Source: Meiothermus ruber DSM 1279
GTDB taxonomy: Bacteria; Deinococcota; Deinococci; Deinococcales; Thermaceae
Assembly (NCBI RefSeq): GCF_000024425.1
Contig: NC_013946.1
Span: 2,108,001-2,172,000 of the forward strand
Length of the DNA stretch: 64,000 nt
Direction of reading: 5' to 3'
Positions 8,992-20,531 of the stretch are shown here, in pieces. Below the pieces are notes generated by a model, which had not been told where the DNA came from, made no database searches, and was given only the letters and a program-made list of their open reading frames with translations. The translations under genes were made by a program, and so were the position numbers. How positions within the stretch are numbered: position 1 is the first letter of the stretch; every line of letters begins with the position of its first letter.

Positions 8992-9960
8992 CTAGCGGCC
9001 CAGGTAGGTTCGGTAGATCTTGACCCCGGTGGCCCCAGCCCGCTTGAGCCATTCGTTGGTCATGGTCTCGCCCACTTTCTTGAGATCGGCCACCAGTTGA
9101 GGGCTGGGCTGCAAAACCTGTATTCCCCGTTGGGCCAGGATGGCGGTCTTGCTGGCGGCCTCCTGCTGGCTGGCCTGCCAGCCGCGCTGTTCAGCCCGGC
9201 GGGCAGCCGCTAGCACGGCCTCGCGGTCGGCAGGGCTCAGGCTGTCCAGGGCCCGGCGGCTCACAAACACCATATTTTTGGGAATCCAGGCCCTGAGATC
9301 ATAATAGTAGCGGGTGAAGTCCCAGGCCTGGCTATCCACCCCGGTCGAGGGGGAGGTAATCATGGCGGCCACAATGCCGGTGGCAAAGGCCTGGGGAATA
9401 TCGGCGGCCTCCACCTGGGTGGGAATCATGCCGGTTAGCTCGGCGATGCGGGCCGTAGCCGGATTGTAAGCGCGGAAACGAATCCCTCTCAAATCGGCCC
9501 CACTGTTAACTGGCTGTTTGGTATACAACCCCTGACCCGGCCAGGGCACCGAGAACAGGAGGGTCATACCGCGCCTTTGCAGCCAGTTTTCGATCTCGGC
9601 GCGGGAAGCCCGGTAGAGCTTCTGGGCATCCTCATAGCTGCTCACCAGGAAAGGAATCGCGTCCAAAGCAAAGACTGGGTTCTCATTAGCCAGCAGCGAG
9701 ATGAGCACCTCACCCATCTGAATCTGGCCGTTGCGCACCCCCGGCAGAATCTGCGGGTGCGGCAGCAAGGAGCCCCCGCTGCTAACCCGGATGGTCAGAC
9801 GGCCCTGGGTCGCGGCCTCGACCTCTTTGGCGAACTCACGGATGTTGATGGTGTGAAAGTTACCGTCGGGGTAGGGGGTGGCCATGTTCCAGACCTGGTT
9901 CTGGGCCCACCCCAGCCCAGCCAGCATCAAACCCAGCAAGACACCGATTGGTTTTCTCAT
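8992..9960 (-). CDS. dctP: TRAP transporter periplasmic binding protein
   Basis: This 322 aa protein has a signal peptide ending near AGLGWAQ and DctP-family features: MATPYPDGNFHTINIREFA, GSLLPHPQILPGVRNGQIQMGEV, FRAYNPATARIAELTGMIPTQV and the DIPQAFATGIVAAMITSP loop. The conserved arginine in GIRFRAYN would hold a carboxylate group of the ligand. It begins 9 bp after the iclR stop, behind AGGAGG. With dctQM and pxpABC downstream, it most likely captures 5-oxoproline or a similar acid; the substrate is inferred. Confidence 0.88.
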   Translation of the reverse strand: MRKPIGVLLGLMLAGLGWAQNQVWNMATPYPDGNFHTINIREFAKEVEAATQGRLTIRVSSGGSLLPHPQILPGVRNGQIQMGEVLISLLANENPVFALDAIPFLVSSYEDAQKLYRASRAEIENWLQRRGMTLLFSVPWPGQGLYTKQPVNSGADLRGIRFRAYNPATARIAELTGMIPTQVEAADIPQAFATGIVAAMITSPSTGVDSQAWDFTRYYYDLRAWIPKNMVFVSRRALDSLSPADREAVLAAARRAEQRGWQASQQEAASKTAILAQRGIQVLQPSPQLVADLKKVGETMTNEWLKRAGATGVKIYRTYLGR

Positions 9961-9969
9961 GTCCTCCTC

Positions 9970-10782
9970 CTAGCGCACTGCAAAAAGCGACTCCAAAAAG
10001 CCCCCTATATCGGCTTTCCAGGCCCCCACATAGCCCAGCCGCCGGGAAACCTCGTGGGCGGCCCGGTCGAGCTGTTGTAGGTAGTTGTGCAAGACCGCCT
10101 CCTCGCGGTAGTGGGCCTCGGCCCCGGCCAGGCTGATGGCCGCCAGCACCTCGCCCGCCGCCCCGCGAACCGGTGCGGCCAGCTCGGCGGAGTGAGGCTC
10201 GAGCTCCCCAAAACTCGCCGCAAAGCCGCACTGCTGGGTCTGGCGCAGCAGCTCTTGAAGCCGGGGCTGCGCCACCGGGGTAGCCGGGGTGTAGCGCCTG
10301 CGCGCGCCCTCCAGCACCGCTTGCTGCACCGCGGGCGGAGCAAAAGCCAGCAAAAGCCGCGTCGAGGCCCCGGCATAGAGCGGGGCCCGCCGGCCCGGTG
10401 CGATGTACAGCCGCACCCGGCTGCGGGCCTCGAGCACCTCCAGATACACCCCCTCCTGGCCATCGCGCACCACCCACTGCACCGACTGCCCGGTGGCCTC
10501 ACGCAGCTCCGCCAGGATGGGCCACGCCACCTGCCGGGCTGGGTAGGCCGCTTTGACCAGGGCCCCCAGGTGCAAAAGCCGGGTGCCCAACCGGTAGCGC
10601 TCGCCCTCCCGCACCACCAGCCCGTGGCTTTCCAGGGCCCGCAGGCTGCGCAGGCAGGTGGCCTTGGCCAAACCGCTGGCCCTGGCCAGCTCGGAAAGCC
10701 CCCAGAAAGGCCGCTCCTCGCTGAAAAAACCCAGCAGGTATAGGGGGCGCTCGAGGGTGGGAATGGTCTCCGGTTGTTTCAT
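9970..10782 (-). CDS. IclR-family transcriptional regulator of the TRAP/oxoprolinase operon
   Basis: A 270 aa protein. Residues about 12-75 form the winged helix-turn-helix (GLSELARASGLAKATCLRSL, ALESHGLV) and the rest is the IclR effector domain (VQWVVRDGQEGVYLEV, GRRAPLYAGASTRLLLAFAP, AAPVRGAAGEVLAAISLAG). It is the first gene of the operon and probably senses 5-oxoproline or a related acid. I chose the ATG at 10782 (AGGTGG upstream) over the GTG at 10794. A palindrome overlaps this start codon, which suggests autoregulation. Confidence 0.85.
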   Translation of the reverse strand: MKQPETIPTLERPLYLLGFFSEERPFWGLSELARASGLAKATCLRSLRALESHGLVVREGERYRLGTRLLHLGALVKAAYPARQVAWPILAELREATGQSVQWVVRDGQEGVYLEVLEARSRVRLYIAPGRRAPLYAGASTRLLLAFAPPAVQQAVLEGARRRYTPATPVAQPRLQELLRQTQQCGFAASFGELEPHSAELAAPVRGAAGEVLAAISLAGAEAHYREEAVLHNYLQQLDRAAHEVSRRLGYVGAWKADIGGFLESLFAVR

Positions 10783-10790
10783 TGAATGAA
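10778..10790. promoter_or_regulatory. Candidate IclR operator TTCATTGAATGAA
   Basis: A perfect 13 bp palindrome (TTCATT-G-AATGAA) covers the iclR start codon. A further half-site AATGAAA lies at 10805-10811, between it and the promoter. The location suits autorepression of the whole iclR-dctPQM-pxpABC unit. Binding by this particular IclR protein is inferred. Confidence 0.45.
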
Positions 10791-10822
10791 CCACCTAACC
10801 AATAAATGAAACTTTGGGGGCC

Positions 10823-10851
10823 ATGGTATTCCCCAGCCCCCTTCCTGTCAA
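10823..10851 (-). promoter_or_regulatory. Promoter of the iclR-dctPQM-pxpABC operon
   Basis: On the minus strand a consensus -35 TTGACA (10846-10851) and -10 TACCAT (10823-10828) are 17 bp apart. The predicted start, near 10816, lies about 34 bp before the iclR ATG, with the candidate operators in between. Confidence 0.6.
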
Positions 10852-10867
10852 GCGCGCGGGGCGCGGC

Positions 10868-11845
10868 CTACCAGCCCAGCACCAAGGCAAACATCAGCGG
10901 GGCCACAATCGAAGCGTCCGACTCGATGATGAACTTGGGCGTGTCCACGGCCAGCTTGCCCCAGGTGATTTTCTCGTTGGGCACGGCCCCCGAGTAGGAG
11001 CCATAGCTGGTGGTGGAGTCGGAGATCTGGCAGAAGTAGCCCCAGACCGGAATATCCGGGCGCTGCATATCCTGGTGCAGCATGGGCACCACGCAGATGG
11101 GGAAGTCGCCCGCAATGCCCCCGCCAATCTGGAAGAAGCCGATGGAGTGCTGTTTGGAGGTCTCTACGTACCACTCGGCCAACATCATCATGTACTCGAT
11201 GCCGGTGCGCACGGTGTGGACGTTTTTGATGTGCCCATTGAGGCAGTGGCCGGCGTACATATTGCCGGTGGTGGAGTCCTCCCAGCCCGGTACCACGATG
11301 GGCAGGTTCTTCTCGGCCGCCGCTACCATCCAGCTATCCTTGGGGTCAATCTGGTAGTAGGGCTCGAGCTTCCCCGAGCGGATAATCCGGTACAAAAACT
11401 CGTGCGGGAAGTAGCGCTCCCCGGCCCTATCGGCGGCCTCCCACTCCTCCAGCAGGGCCGCCTCGAGCCGCCGCATGGCCTCCATCTCGGGAATGCAGGT
11501 GTCGGTCACCCGGTTGAGGTGGCGCTCCAGCAGACGCTGCTCATCCTGCGCGGTCAGCTCGCGCCAGTTGGGGATGCGCTCGTAGTGGTTATGGGCCACC
11601 AGGTTGAAGAGGTCTTCCTCCAGGTTGGCCCCGGTGCAGCTTATAGCGTGCACCTTATCCTGCCGGATCATCTCGGCCAGCGAGAGCCCCAGCTCGGCGG
11701 TGCTCATGGCCCCGGCCAGCGTAACCATCATCACCCCCCCCTGCTCGAGGTGGGCGCGGTAGGCTTCGGCGGCCTCCACCAGCGTGGCGGCATTGAAGTG
11801 ACGAAAATGGTGCTTCAGAAACTTTGAAATTTCTCCACTAGGCAT
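10868..11845 (-). CDS. Deoxyhypusine-synthase family protein
   Basis: The 325 aa product has the deoxyhypusine synthase fold: AGAMSTAELGLSLAEMIRQ, ISCTGANLEEDLFNLV, PIVVPGWEDSTTGNMYAG, FFQIGGGIAGDFPICVVPML, WGYFCQISDSTTSYGSYSGA and NEKITWGKLA. The WGK lysine matches the catalytic lysine of the eukaryotic enzyme. Bacteria have no eIF5A, so the partner is not the classical one; an NAD-dependent spermidine aminobutyl transfer (for example homospermidine formation) is plausible, since Thermaceae make unusual polyamines. I chose the ATG at 11845 (GGAG upstream) over the frame-open start at 11983, because the extension covers the promoter and structured leader. Confidence 0.85.
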   Translation of the reverse strand: MPSGEISKFLKHHFRHFNAATLVEAAEAYRAHLEQGGVMMVTLAGAMSTAELGLSLAEMIRQDKVHAISCTGANLEEDLFNLVAHNHYERIPNWRELTAQDEQRLLERHLNRVTDTCIPEMEAMRRLEAALLEEWEAADRAGERYFPHEFLYRIIRSGKLEPYYQIDPKDSWMVAAAEKNLPIVVPGWEDSTTGNMYAGHCLNGHIKNVHTVRTGIEYMMMLAEWYVETSKQHSIGFFQIGGGIAGDFPICVVPMLHQDMQRPDIPVWGYFCQISDSTTSYGSYSGAVPNEKITWGKLAVDTPKFIIESDASIVAPLMFALVLGW

Positions 11846-11888
11846 ACAAGCTCCATTCTCGCGGGGTGGGCGATGGTGGCTCCCCCCT

Positions 11889-11936
11889 TTGGTCTTCAGA
11901 CCAAGCGCCACGGCGCTCCAGGGACAAAGGCGTCCC
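11889..11936 (-). promoter_or_regulatory. Structured 5' leader of the deoxyhypusine-synthase gene: three adjacent hairpins
   Basis: Three inverted repeats stand side by side in the leader: TTGGTCT/AGACCAA (11889-11904), AGCGCC/GGCGCT (11904-11917) and GGGAC/GTCCC (11921-11936). With a transcription start near 11948 they occupy most of a leader of about 100 nt. No T-tract terminator is visible. This could be a cis-acting RNA element, possibly translational, but no known riboswitch family was recognised. Confidence 0.45.
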
Positions 11937-11954
11937 GCTGAGCTCCACCTGAAA

Positions 11955-11983
11955 AGTGTACCCAGGGTTGTGTGGGCAGTCAA
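11955..11983 (-). promoter_or_regulatory. Promoter of the deoxyhypusine-synthase gene
   Basis: On the minus strand -35 TTGACT (11978-11983), a 17 bp spacer and -10 TACACT (11955-11960). It lies inside the open extension of the downstream reading frame, which supports the shorter coding start at 11845. Confidence 0.6.
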
Positions 11984-12011
11984 AAATAGGGGCTTTGCTC
12001 ACTACTCATAG

Positions 12012-12458
12012 ATGCCCGCCCGGCGTATGGTGGGGTTCGTGAAGGACCTCGAGTCTCGAGCCGATATCGCCGTTGTGGTAGACAGGTTTTATGCCAAAGC
12101 CATCCAGGATGAGCAGATCGGTTACCTATTCGAAGGCCTCGATCTGATGAACCACCTGCCGGTCATCTACGACTTCTGGGAGAACATCCTGTGGCGCACC
12201 GGGGCTTACAAAGGCGGCATGATGTACAAGCACCTGCTGCTCAACGCCCGCAAGCCCCTCAAGCTCGAGCACTTTCAACGCTGGCTCGAGCTGTTTACGC
12301 AAACCATCGACGAGCACTTCGCCGGCGAGAACGCCCGCACCATGAAGCAGTTCGCCCACTCGGTGGCCCGCACCATCTACGCTCGAGTCTCCCAGCAAAA
12401 TAGCCTCCCGCTCGGGGTTCGGGATGCCCCTAGCGAAACCAGCGCCAAAGCAGATTGA
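12012..12458 (+). CDS. Truncated globin (group III-like)
   Basis: A small heme protein of up to 148 aa that would bind O2, NO or peroxide in the cytoplasm. The pattern VDRFYAKAIQDEQIGYLFEG, HLPVIYDFWENILWRTGAYKGG, MMYKHLLLN and LKLEHFQRWLELFTQTIDEHFAG matches the truncated haemoglobins, the last block resembling group III. The histidine of LKLEHFQRW is in the usual proximal region. The start is uncertain: ATG 12012, ATG 12027 and GTG 12039 are in frame and none has a strong ribosome binding site. Its end overlaps the convergent DUF2905 gene by 29 bp. Confidence 0.78.
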   Translation: MPARRMVGFVKDLESRADIAVVVDRFYAKAIQDEQIGYLFEGLDLMNHLPVIYDFWENILWRTGAYKGGMMYKHLLLNARKPLKLEHFQRWLELFTQTIDEHFAGENARTMKQFAHSVARTIYARVSQQNSLPLGVRDAPSETSAKAD

Positions 12459-12651
12459 ATAGCAGGCTCAGCGCCAGACTCACCAGCAGCATGGAGGTGA
12501 GGGGAAAGTAAAAGCGAAAACCCTCGCGCTCGATGCGAATATCGCCGGGCAGGCGGCCAAACCAGGCCAGCAGCCCTGGGGCATACAACCACACCAGGCC
12601 CAACAGCAGCAGCACCAGGCCCAGGGCTACCAACGCGCGCCCGATCTCCAT
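12430..12651 (-). CDS. DUF2905-family small membrane protein
   Basis: A 73 aa protein with two hydrophobic helices (about residues 6-27 and 50-70) separated by WFGRLPGDIRIEREGFRFYFPL, the conserved core of DUF2905 proteins. The function is unknown. The ATG starts 3 bp after the era stop codon, so it is probably co-transcribed with era. The last 29 bp overlap the globin gene on the other strand. Confidence 0.85.
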   Translation of the reverse strand: MEIGRALVALGLVLLLLGLVWLYAPGLLAWFGRLPGDIRIEREGFRFYFPLTSMLLVSLALSLLFNLLWRWFR

Positions 12652-12654
12652 GCT

Positions 12655-13569
12655 TCAATGGTAGCCCAGTTCGCGCAGGGCTTCAGGGTCTTTGCGCCAG
12701 TTGGGGTAAACCTTGACCTGCAAGTCCAGGTACACCTTGCGGGCTAGAAAGACCTCGAGCTGCTTGCGGGCGGCTGCCCCAATTTCCTTGAGCTTGCGCC
12801 CCCCCGCCCCAATCAGGATGGGCTTGTGGTTCTCGCGCTCGACGTAGATGTTCACCTGAATGTAGAAGGTTCCTCCGCCCCCGCCAGCGGGGGCAGGGCG
12901 CAGCTCAAACGCTTCGGTTTTGGTGGCAATCGAGTAGGGAATCTCTTCCTTGAGGCGCTTCATGGCCTCCTCGCGCACGATCTCGGCCGCCCATTCCTCG
13001 GGGGTCTGGTCGCCCTTGGCGTAGTCTTCAGGGAAAAAGAAGGGGCCTTCGGGCAACAGGGAAAGAATTTCATCCCGCAGGGCTTTGGCATCGCGCTCAT
13101 TCTGCGCCGAAATCATACGGGTTTCCAGGCCCGGCAAAAGCTCAGCGTAGGCCTGCAGCGCAGCCTCGGGATACCTGGCGGCATCGGCCTTGTTGCCAAC
13201 CAAAATAATGGGCACCTGATCTTTCATGGGCCGCAAAGCCCGCGCAACCAGCTCATCTTCGTGGGTAGGGGGGTGGCGCAAATCCACCAGCCATAGCACC
13301 AGGTTGACCTCGGCCAAGGCCTCAGTAATCTGCCGGATCATGTACTCGCTCAGGGCATCGGAGGCTTCGTGCCAGCCCGGCGTGTCCACAAATACAATCT
13401 GGCGGTTGCCCTCGGTGTGAATACCGCGCACCCGCTTGCGGGTGGTCTGCGGCTTGGGGCTGATGGGGGCGATTTTCACGCCCAGCATGGTGTTGACCAG
13501 GGTAGACTTGCCCACGTTGGGCTTGCCCACCACGGCTACAAATCCGGAATAGGTCGTGCCTTCAGTCAC
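12655..13569 (-). CDS. era: GTPase Era (16S rRNA/30S assembly)
   Basis: This 304 aa protein has the GTPase domain G1 GKPNVGKST, G3 DTPG and G4 NKAD, followed by a C-terminal KH domain (PILIGAGGRKLKEIGAAARK) that binds the 3' end of 16S rRNA in 30S maturation. The start is GTG at 13569 preceded by AGGAGG. The longer frame to 13647 runs into dprA's upstream region and lacks this signal. A -10-like TATACT lies just upstream of the Shine-Dalgarno. It is divergent from dprA (49 bp) and followed by DUF2905. Confidence 0.95.
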   Translation of the reverse strand: MTEGTTYSGFVAVVGKPNVGKSTLVNTMLGVKIAPISPKPQTTRKRVRGIHTEGNRQIVFVDTPGWHEASDALSEYMIRQITEALAEVNLVLWLVDLRHPPTHEDELVARALRPMKDQVPIILVGNKADAARYPEAALQAYAELLPGLETRMISAQNERDAKALRDEILSLLPEGPFFFPEDYAKGDQTPEEWAAEIVREEAMKRLKEEIPYSIATKTEAFELRPAPAGGGGGTFYIQVNIYVERENHKPILIGAGGRKLKEIGAAARKQLEVFLARKVYLDLQVKVYPNWRKDPEALRELGYH

Positions 13570-13618
13570 GCCTCCTAGTATAGGGGCCTTCCCCACATCC
13601 GTTATCCTGTAGCGAGTT

Positions 13619-16661
<3,043 letters not shown>

Positions 16662-16714
16662 ACCGAAAGCCTACCTTAGCACAGGCCATTGCCCGGCTCT
16701 GTAAGCTGAAGCCG

Positions 16715-18223
16715 CTACACGCCGTAAAGCGCCGTATATTTGCGGTTCAGATAGTCTATCAAAAACTGCGGGTTCAGATCCTGGCCGGTCACCTGCCGGA
16801 GCAGGTCGCGGGGCCAGTAGCGGCTGCCCTGATGGTGGATTTTCTCCCGCGTCCAGTTCAGTAAAGGCGCAAAATCGCCGCGCTCGAACCTGGCCTCGAG
16901 GTCGCCCAGCTCCTGCTCGGCCTGGGCGAAAAACTGCGCTGCGTAGAGGTTGCCCAGGGTGTAGGTGGGGAAGTAGCCAATGAGCCCCGCCGACCAGTGC
17001 ACATCCTGCATCAGGCCGTCCTTGATTTCTGGGGCCTTTATTCCCAAGTAGGCCTGGTATTTGGCATCCCAGGCCTCGGGGGCCTCGTCCAGGCTCAGAT
17101 CTCCCCGCAACAGCGCCAGCTCGATCTCGAAGCGGATCATGATGTGGAGGTTGTAAGTCACCTCGTCGGCCTCCACCCGGATCAGGCTCGGCTCCACCGC
17201 ATTGACGGCGAAGTGGAAGTCTTCCAGGCGCACATCCCGCAGCGACTCGAAGTACTGCTGGGCTTTGGGCCAGAAAAAGCGCCAGAAGCCCAGGCTGCGC
17301 CCCACCAGGTTCTCCCAGGTACGGCTCTGCGACTCGTGCATCCCCAGCGAGATCTCGGTGCCCATGGGGGTGCCGAAGTGCTCGGGCAGAAGTCCCTGCC
17401 CGTACAGGCCGTGCCCCATCTCGTGCACGATGCTGAAAAAACCGGTGTTGAAGTAGCCCTCATCGTAGCGGGTGGTCAGGCGCACATCGCCGGGGCCGAT
17501 GCCCTGCATGAAGGGGTGGGCCACCACATCGAGCCGGCCCGCCTCGAGGTCAAAGCCCAGGGTTGCCAAAGCCTCAAGTCCAAAGGCCTCTTGCGCGGCC
17601 TGGGGGAAAAAGCGGCGGAGAATTGCAGTGTTGGGTTTGCGCGCACTGCCCTCGAGCCGCTCCAGCAGCTTTACAGTGGCCTGGCGCAGTTGAGCAAAGA
17701 CCGGCTCGAGCTGCCTGGCCGTGGCCCCCAGTTCGTACTGATCCAGCAAAGCGTCGTAGGGCTCCTCCCGATAGCCCAGCGCCTCGGCCAGCTCACGGGT
17801 GAGGCCGAAGATTTTTTTCAGCGCCGGCTTGAAACCGGCCCAGTCGTTCTTGGGCCGGGCCTCCTGCCAGATGGCCTCGCCCTCGCTGGTGGCCTGGGCC
17901 AGCTCCACCGCCAGGCGCTCGGGTACCTTGGTCTGCAGGTCGTAGGCCCAGCGCCACTCCCGCACATTCACCGCCTCCACCGATTCGGGCGCCCCCAGCC
18001 AGTCCGAACCCTCCACCACCGCCAGCATCTCGCCGATGCGGGGGTCGGTGGCCCGCTGGTGCAGCACCTTGGCCAGCGCGGCCTGCATCTGGGCCCGGTG
18101 GGCGTGCCCTTTTTTAGGGGTATAGGTGGCCTGATCCCAGCCGGCCAGTCGGGCAAAGGAGGCCAGGCAGGCGGTTTCGCGGCTGTGTTCCAAAAGCCAA
18201 CGGTATGCTTCTTGCGGCGTCAT
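16715..18223 (-). CDS. M32-family metallocarboxypeptidase (carboxypeptidase Taq)
   Basis: The 502 aa zinc peptidase removes C-terminal residues from peptides. The metal motif HEMGH lies in [20 protein letters not shown] near residue 265, followed by the third-ligand helix [29 protein letters not shown] and [20 protein letters not shown] are also family hallmarks. Length and motifs match the prototype from Thermus aquaticus. It sits 20 bp downstream of the GH31 gene and 53 bp upstream of ispH on the same strand, so it may share transcription with the sugar operon, although the functions are unrelated. Confidence 0.94.
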   Translation of the reverse strand: MTPQEAYRWLLEHSRETACLASFARLAGWDQATYTPKKGHAHRAQMQAALAKVLHQRATDPRIGEMLAVVEGSDWLGAPESVEAVNVREWRWAYDLQTKVPERLAVELAQATSEGEAIWQEARPKNDWAGFKPALKKIFGLTRELAEALGYREEPYDALLDQYELGATARQLEPVFAQLRQATVKLLERLEGSARKPNTAILRRFFPQAAQEAFGLEALATLGFDLEAGRLDVVAHPFMQGIGPGDVRLTTRYDEGYFNTGFFSIVHEMGHGLYGQGLLPEHFGTPMGTEISLGMHESQSRTWENLVGRSLGFWRFFWPKAQQYFESLRDVRLEDFHFAVNAVEPSLIRVEADEVTYNLHIMIRFEIELALLRGDLSLDEAPEAWDAKYQAYLGIKAPEIKDGLMQDVHWSAGLIGYFPTYTLGNLYAAQFFAQAEQELGDLEARFERGDFAPLLNWTREKIHHQGSRYWPRDLLRQVTGQDLNPQFLIDYLNRKYTALYGV

Positions 18224-18242
18224 ACCCGCCCATCATAGCGGT

Positions 18243-20531
18243 TCAGTCCCAGGCCACCCAGGCCCCACCCCCCTGCACATCGAGCCGCAGGAGGCCGTTG
18301 TGGTACGCATACCCCTGGCCGCGCGTGGGAGGCGCAACCCCCCAGACCTCGGCCACCACCCCCTGACGGGCATGGCCGGAGCGGTCGGTAAAGCGGAGCT
18401 CGAGCCGCCTTCCATCAAAGCCGCCCTCGAGCTCGCTCCAGGCCCCTACGTCCTCACCCTCGCCCGCATCCTCGAAAACCCAGCCCCGCACCTCCGACCC
18501 CAGCGCCACCCGGAAACAGAGGAAGGGCCAGCGGGCGGTGCGGGTCGGGTAGCGGGCCTCGGTTAGGGGAATGGCCGTGCCGGCCCGCTGGAAAAGCGGC
18601 AGGTGCTCCAGCGGGGCGGCGACCCGGTGAAGGCAGGCTCCCTCCAGCCGCTCAGCGCTCCAGAAGTCCTGCCAGCCCCCAGGCGGTAGGTAAACCTCGC
18701 GGGCCCGCTCCCCCCGGCGGAGCACCGGGGCGGCCAGCAGGGCTTCGCCCAGCAAAAACTGGTCGTCGCGCCAGGCCGCCGCCTCCCCAGGCCAGTGCAG
18801 CCCAAGCGGGCGCAGGAGCGGCAGCCCCTCCTCGTGGGCGGTGCGGGCCAGGCTGTAGAGGTAGGGCAGCAGCCGGTAGCGGAAGCGCAGGGCCTCGCGC
18901 ATCTGGCTCGTCCAGGGCTCGCCAAAAGCGTAGGGCTCCTGGCGGCGGGTGCCCAGGGCGCTGTGGTTGCGGAAGAAGGGGTACAGGGCACCCAGCCACA
19001 TCCAGCGCAGCAGCAGTTCGGGCTCAGCATCCAGGCCAAACCCGCCCACATCACTGCCGGCCAGGGGTATCCCCGAAAGCCCCAGGGAGAGTAGCATCGG
19101 CACCGAGAGGGCCAGGTCCTCGTAGCGGCTTTCGTTGTCGCCCGTCCACACAAAAGCGTAGCGCTGGATGCCAGGGAAACCGCTGCGGGTCAGGATGAAG
19201 GGCCGCCGCCCCAGGGCTTCCAGGCCCCGGTAGGTGGCCTCGGCCATGCCCAGGGCATACAGGTTGCGGGCCTCGAGGTGGCTCAGGGCCCCCTGCCGGG
19301 CGGTGAGGGGCAGGGCCTTATCGGGCGGCTCAGCGCCCCCCAGCTCCAGCACCGCAGGCTCGTTCATATCGTTCCAGATGCCCGCAAATCCGTATGTTCC
19401 CGCAAACTTCTGCACCTCTTCGGCCCAGAAGGCGCGAACCTCCTCGCGGCTAAAGTCGGGCCAGACCGCCCGGCGGGGCCAGACCCCCCCCACCAGCAGC
19501 TCGTCCCGGTCGTCCTGAATGAACACCTGGCGGCGCCTGCCCTCCTCAAATACCGCGTACCCCTCCTCGGCCTTCACCCCAGGATCCACGATGGGCACCA
19601 GCCGCACCCCCCGCTCCGACAACTCCTGGGCCAGGGCGGCCAGCCGGGGGAAACGCTGGGGGCTGGCCGTAAAGACCTTGTACCCGTCCATGTAGTGGAT
19701 ATCGAGCCAGACCGCCTCCAGGGGCAGCCCCTGGGCAGCAAACTGCTCCACCACCTCCCGCACCGAGGCTTCGTCGGCGTAGCTGTAGCGGCACTGGTGG
19801 TAGCCCAGGGCCCACAAAGGGGGCATGGGCGGCCTCCCGGTCAGACGGGTCAGGCCGGCCACCACCTCCAGCAGGCTACCCTCTAGCAAGTACAGGTCGA
19901 GCGTGGGCCCGGCCACCGCCAGGCGGGCCTCGGCGGGATGGGAAAAGCCCAGGTCGAACAGGCTGGGATAGCTCTCGTCCAGGAGCAGCCCCCAGGCCCG
20001 GTCGCCCTCAACCCGCAGTAGAAGGGGGCTGGCCTGGTAGAGGGGGTCGCGGCCCGGCCGGGGGGGCTGGTCGGCGGTAAAGTTCCAGTACCGCCCCCCC
20101 CGGCGCTCGAGCCCCCCCACCCGCTCCCCCAGCCCCAGGTAGCGGGCCGCACCCAGCGGAAAGCTAAGGGCCAGCAGAGGGTAAGGTACGCCGTCGGTGA
20201 GCAGCCGCAGCAGCGGTGGAACCTCGCGGTGTGGGCAGCCCCAAAAGGCCAGCTCGAGGCCCCCCCACCCAAGCCCCTGCTCCCCCAGCGCCAGCGGCGA
20301 AAGCCCTTCAGCGAGGTAACTTTCTGCCACCTTCTGGGGTTGCCTGCGCGCCACCCCCCGCACCGCCGGGCCCTCCTTGGCGGTGTCGCGGGGCCGCTGG
20401 GTCAGCAGGAGCCGCCAGGCCCGCACCCCCTCGTGTTCGACCTGTTCCACCCTAGCCTGCACCAGCCCCCCCTCGAGGGCCAACCGATCCATCCGATCAA
20501 AGGGAATGTCCCAGTTCAGCAGTTCGTTCAA
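18243..20531 (-). CDS. GH31 alpha-glucosidase
   Basis: The 762 aa enzyme hydrolyses terminal alpha-glucosides. The nucleophile aspartate is in GIWNDMNEPAV (residue about 390), the acid/base in VWTGDNESRYEDL, and YHQCRYSYADEASVREVV, AVWLDIHYMDGYKVFT and RSGFPGIQRYAF complete the GH31 barrel. The N-terminal beta-sandwich covers about residues 1-220 and a C-terminal beta domain follows (YLPPGGWQDFW). There is no signal peptide, so it is cytoplasmic and likely acts on sugars imported by the malEFG-like system just upstream in the same orientation (106 bp gap). Confidence 0.92.
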   Translation of the reverse strand: MNELLNWDIPFDRMDRLALEGGLVQARVEQVEHEGVRAWRLLLTQRPRDTAKEGPAVRGVARRQPQKVAESYLAEGLSPLALGEQGLGWGGLELAFWGCPHREVPPLLRLLTDGVPYPLLALSFPLGAARYLGLGERVGGLERRGGRYWNFTADQPPRPGRDPLYQASPLLLRVEGDRAWGLLLDESYPSLFDLGFSHPAEARLAVAGPTLDLYLLEGSLLEVVAGLTRLTGRPPMPPLWALGYHQCRYSYADEASVREVVEQFAAQGLPLEAVWLDIHYMDGYKVFTASPQRFPRLAALAQELSERGVRLVPIVDPGVKAEEGYAVFEEGRRRQVFIQDDRDELLVGGVWPRRAVWPDFSREEVRAFWAEEVQKFAGTYGFAGIWNDMNEPAVLELGGAEPPDKALPLTARQGALSHLEARNLYALGMAEATYRGLEALGRRPFILTRSGFPGIQRYAFVWTGDNESRYEDLALSVPMLLSLGLSGIPLAGSDVGGFGLDAEPELLLRWMWLGALYPFFRNHSALGTRRQEPYAFGEPWTSQMREALRFRYRLLPYLYSLARTAHEEGLPLLRPLGLHWPGEAAAWRDDQFLLGEALLAAPVLRRGERAREVYLPPGGWQDFWSAERLEGACLHRVAAPLEHLPLFQRAGTAIPLTEARYPTRTARWPFLCFRVALGSEVRGWVFEDAGEGEDVGAWSELEGGFDGRRLELRFTDRSGHARQGVVAEVWGVAPPTRGQGYAYHNGLLRLDVQGGGAWVAWD

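Noticed and set aside
16997-18238. 413-codon frame antisense to the M32 carboxypeptidase
   Set aside because: The opposite strand encodes a complete, motif-bearing enzyme; this frame is its shadow.
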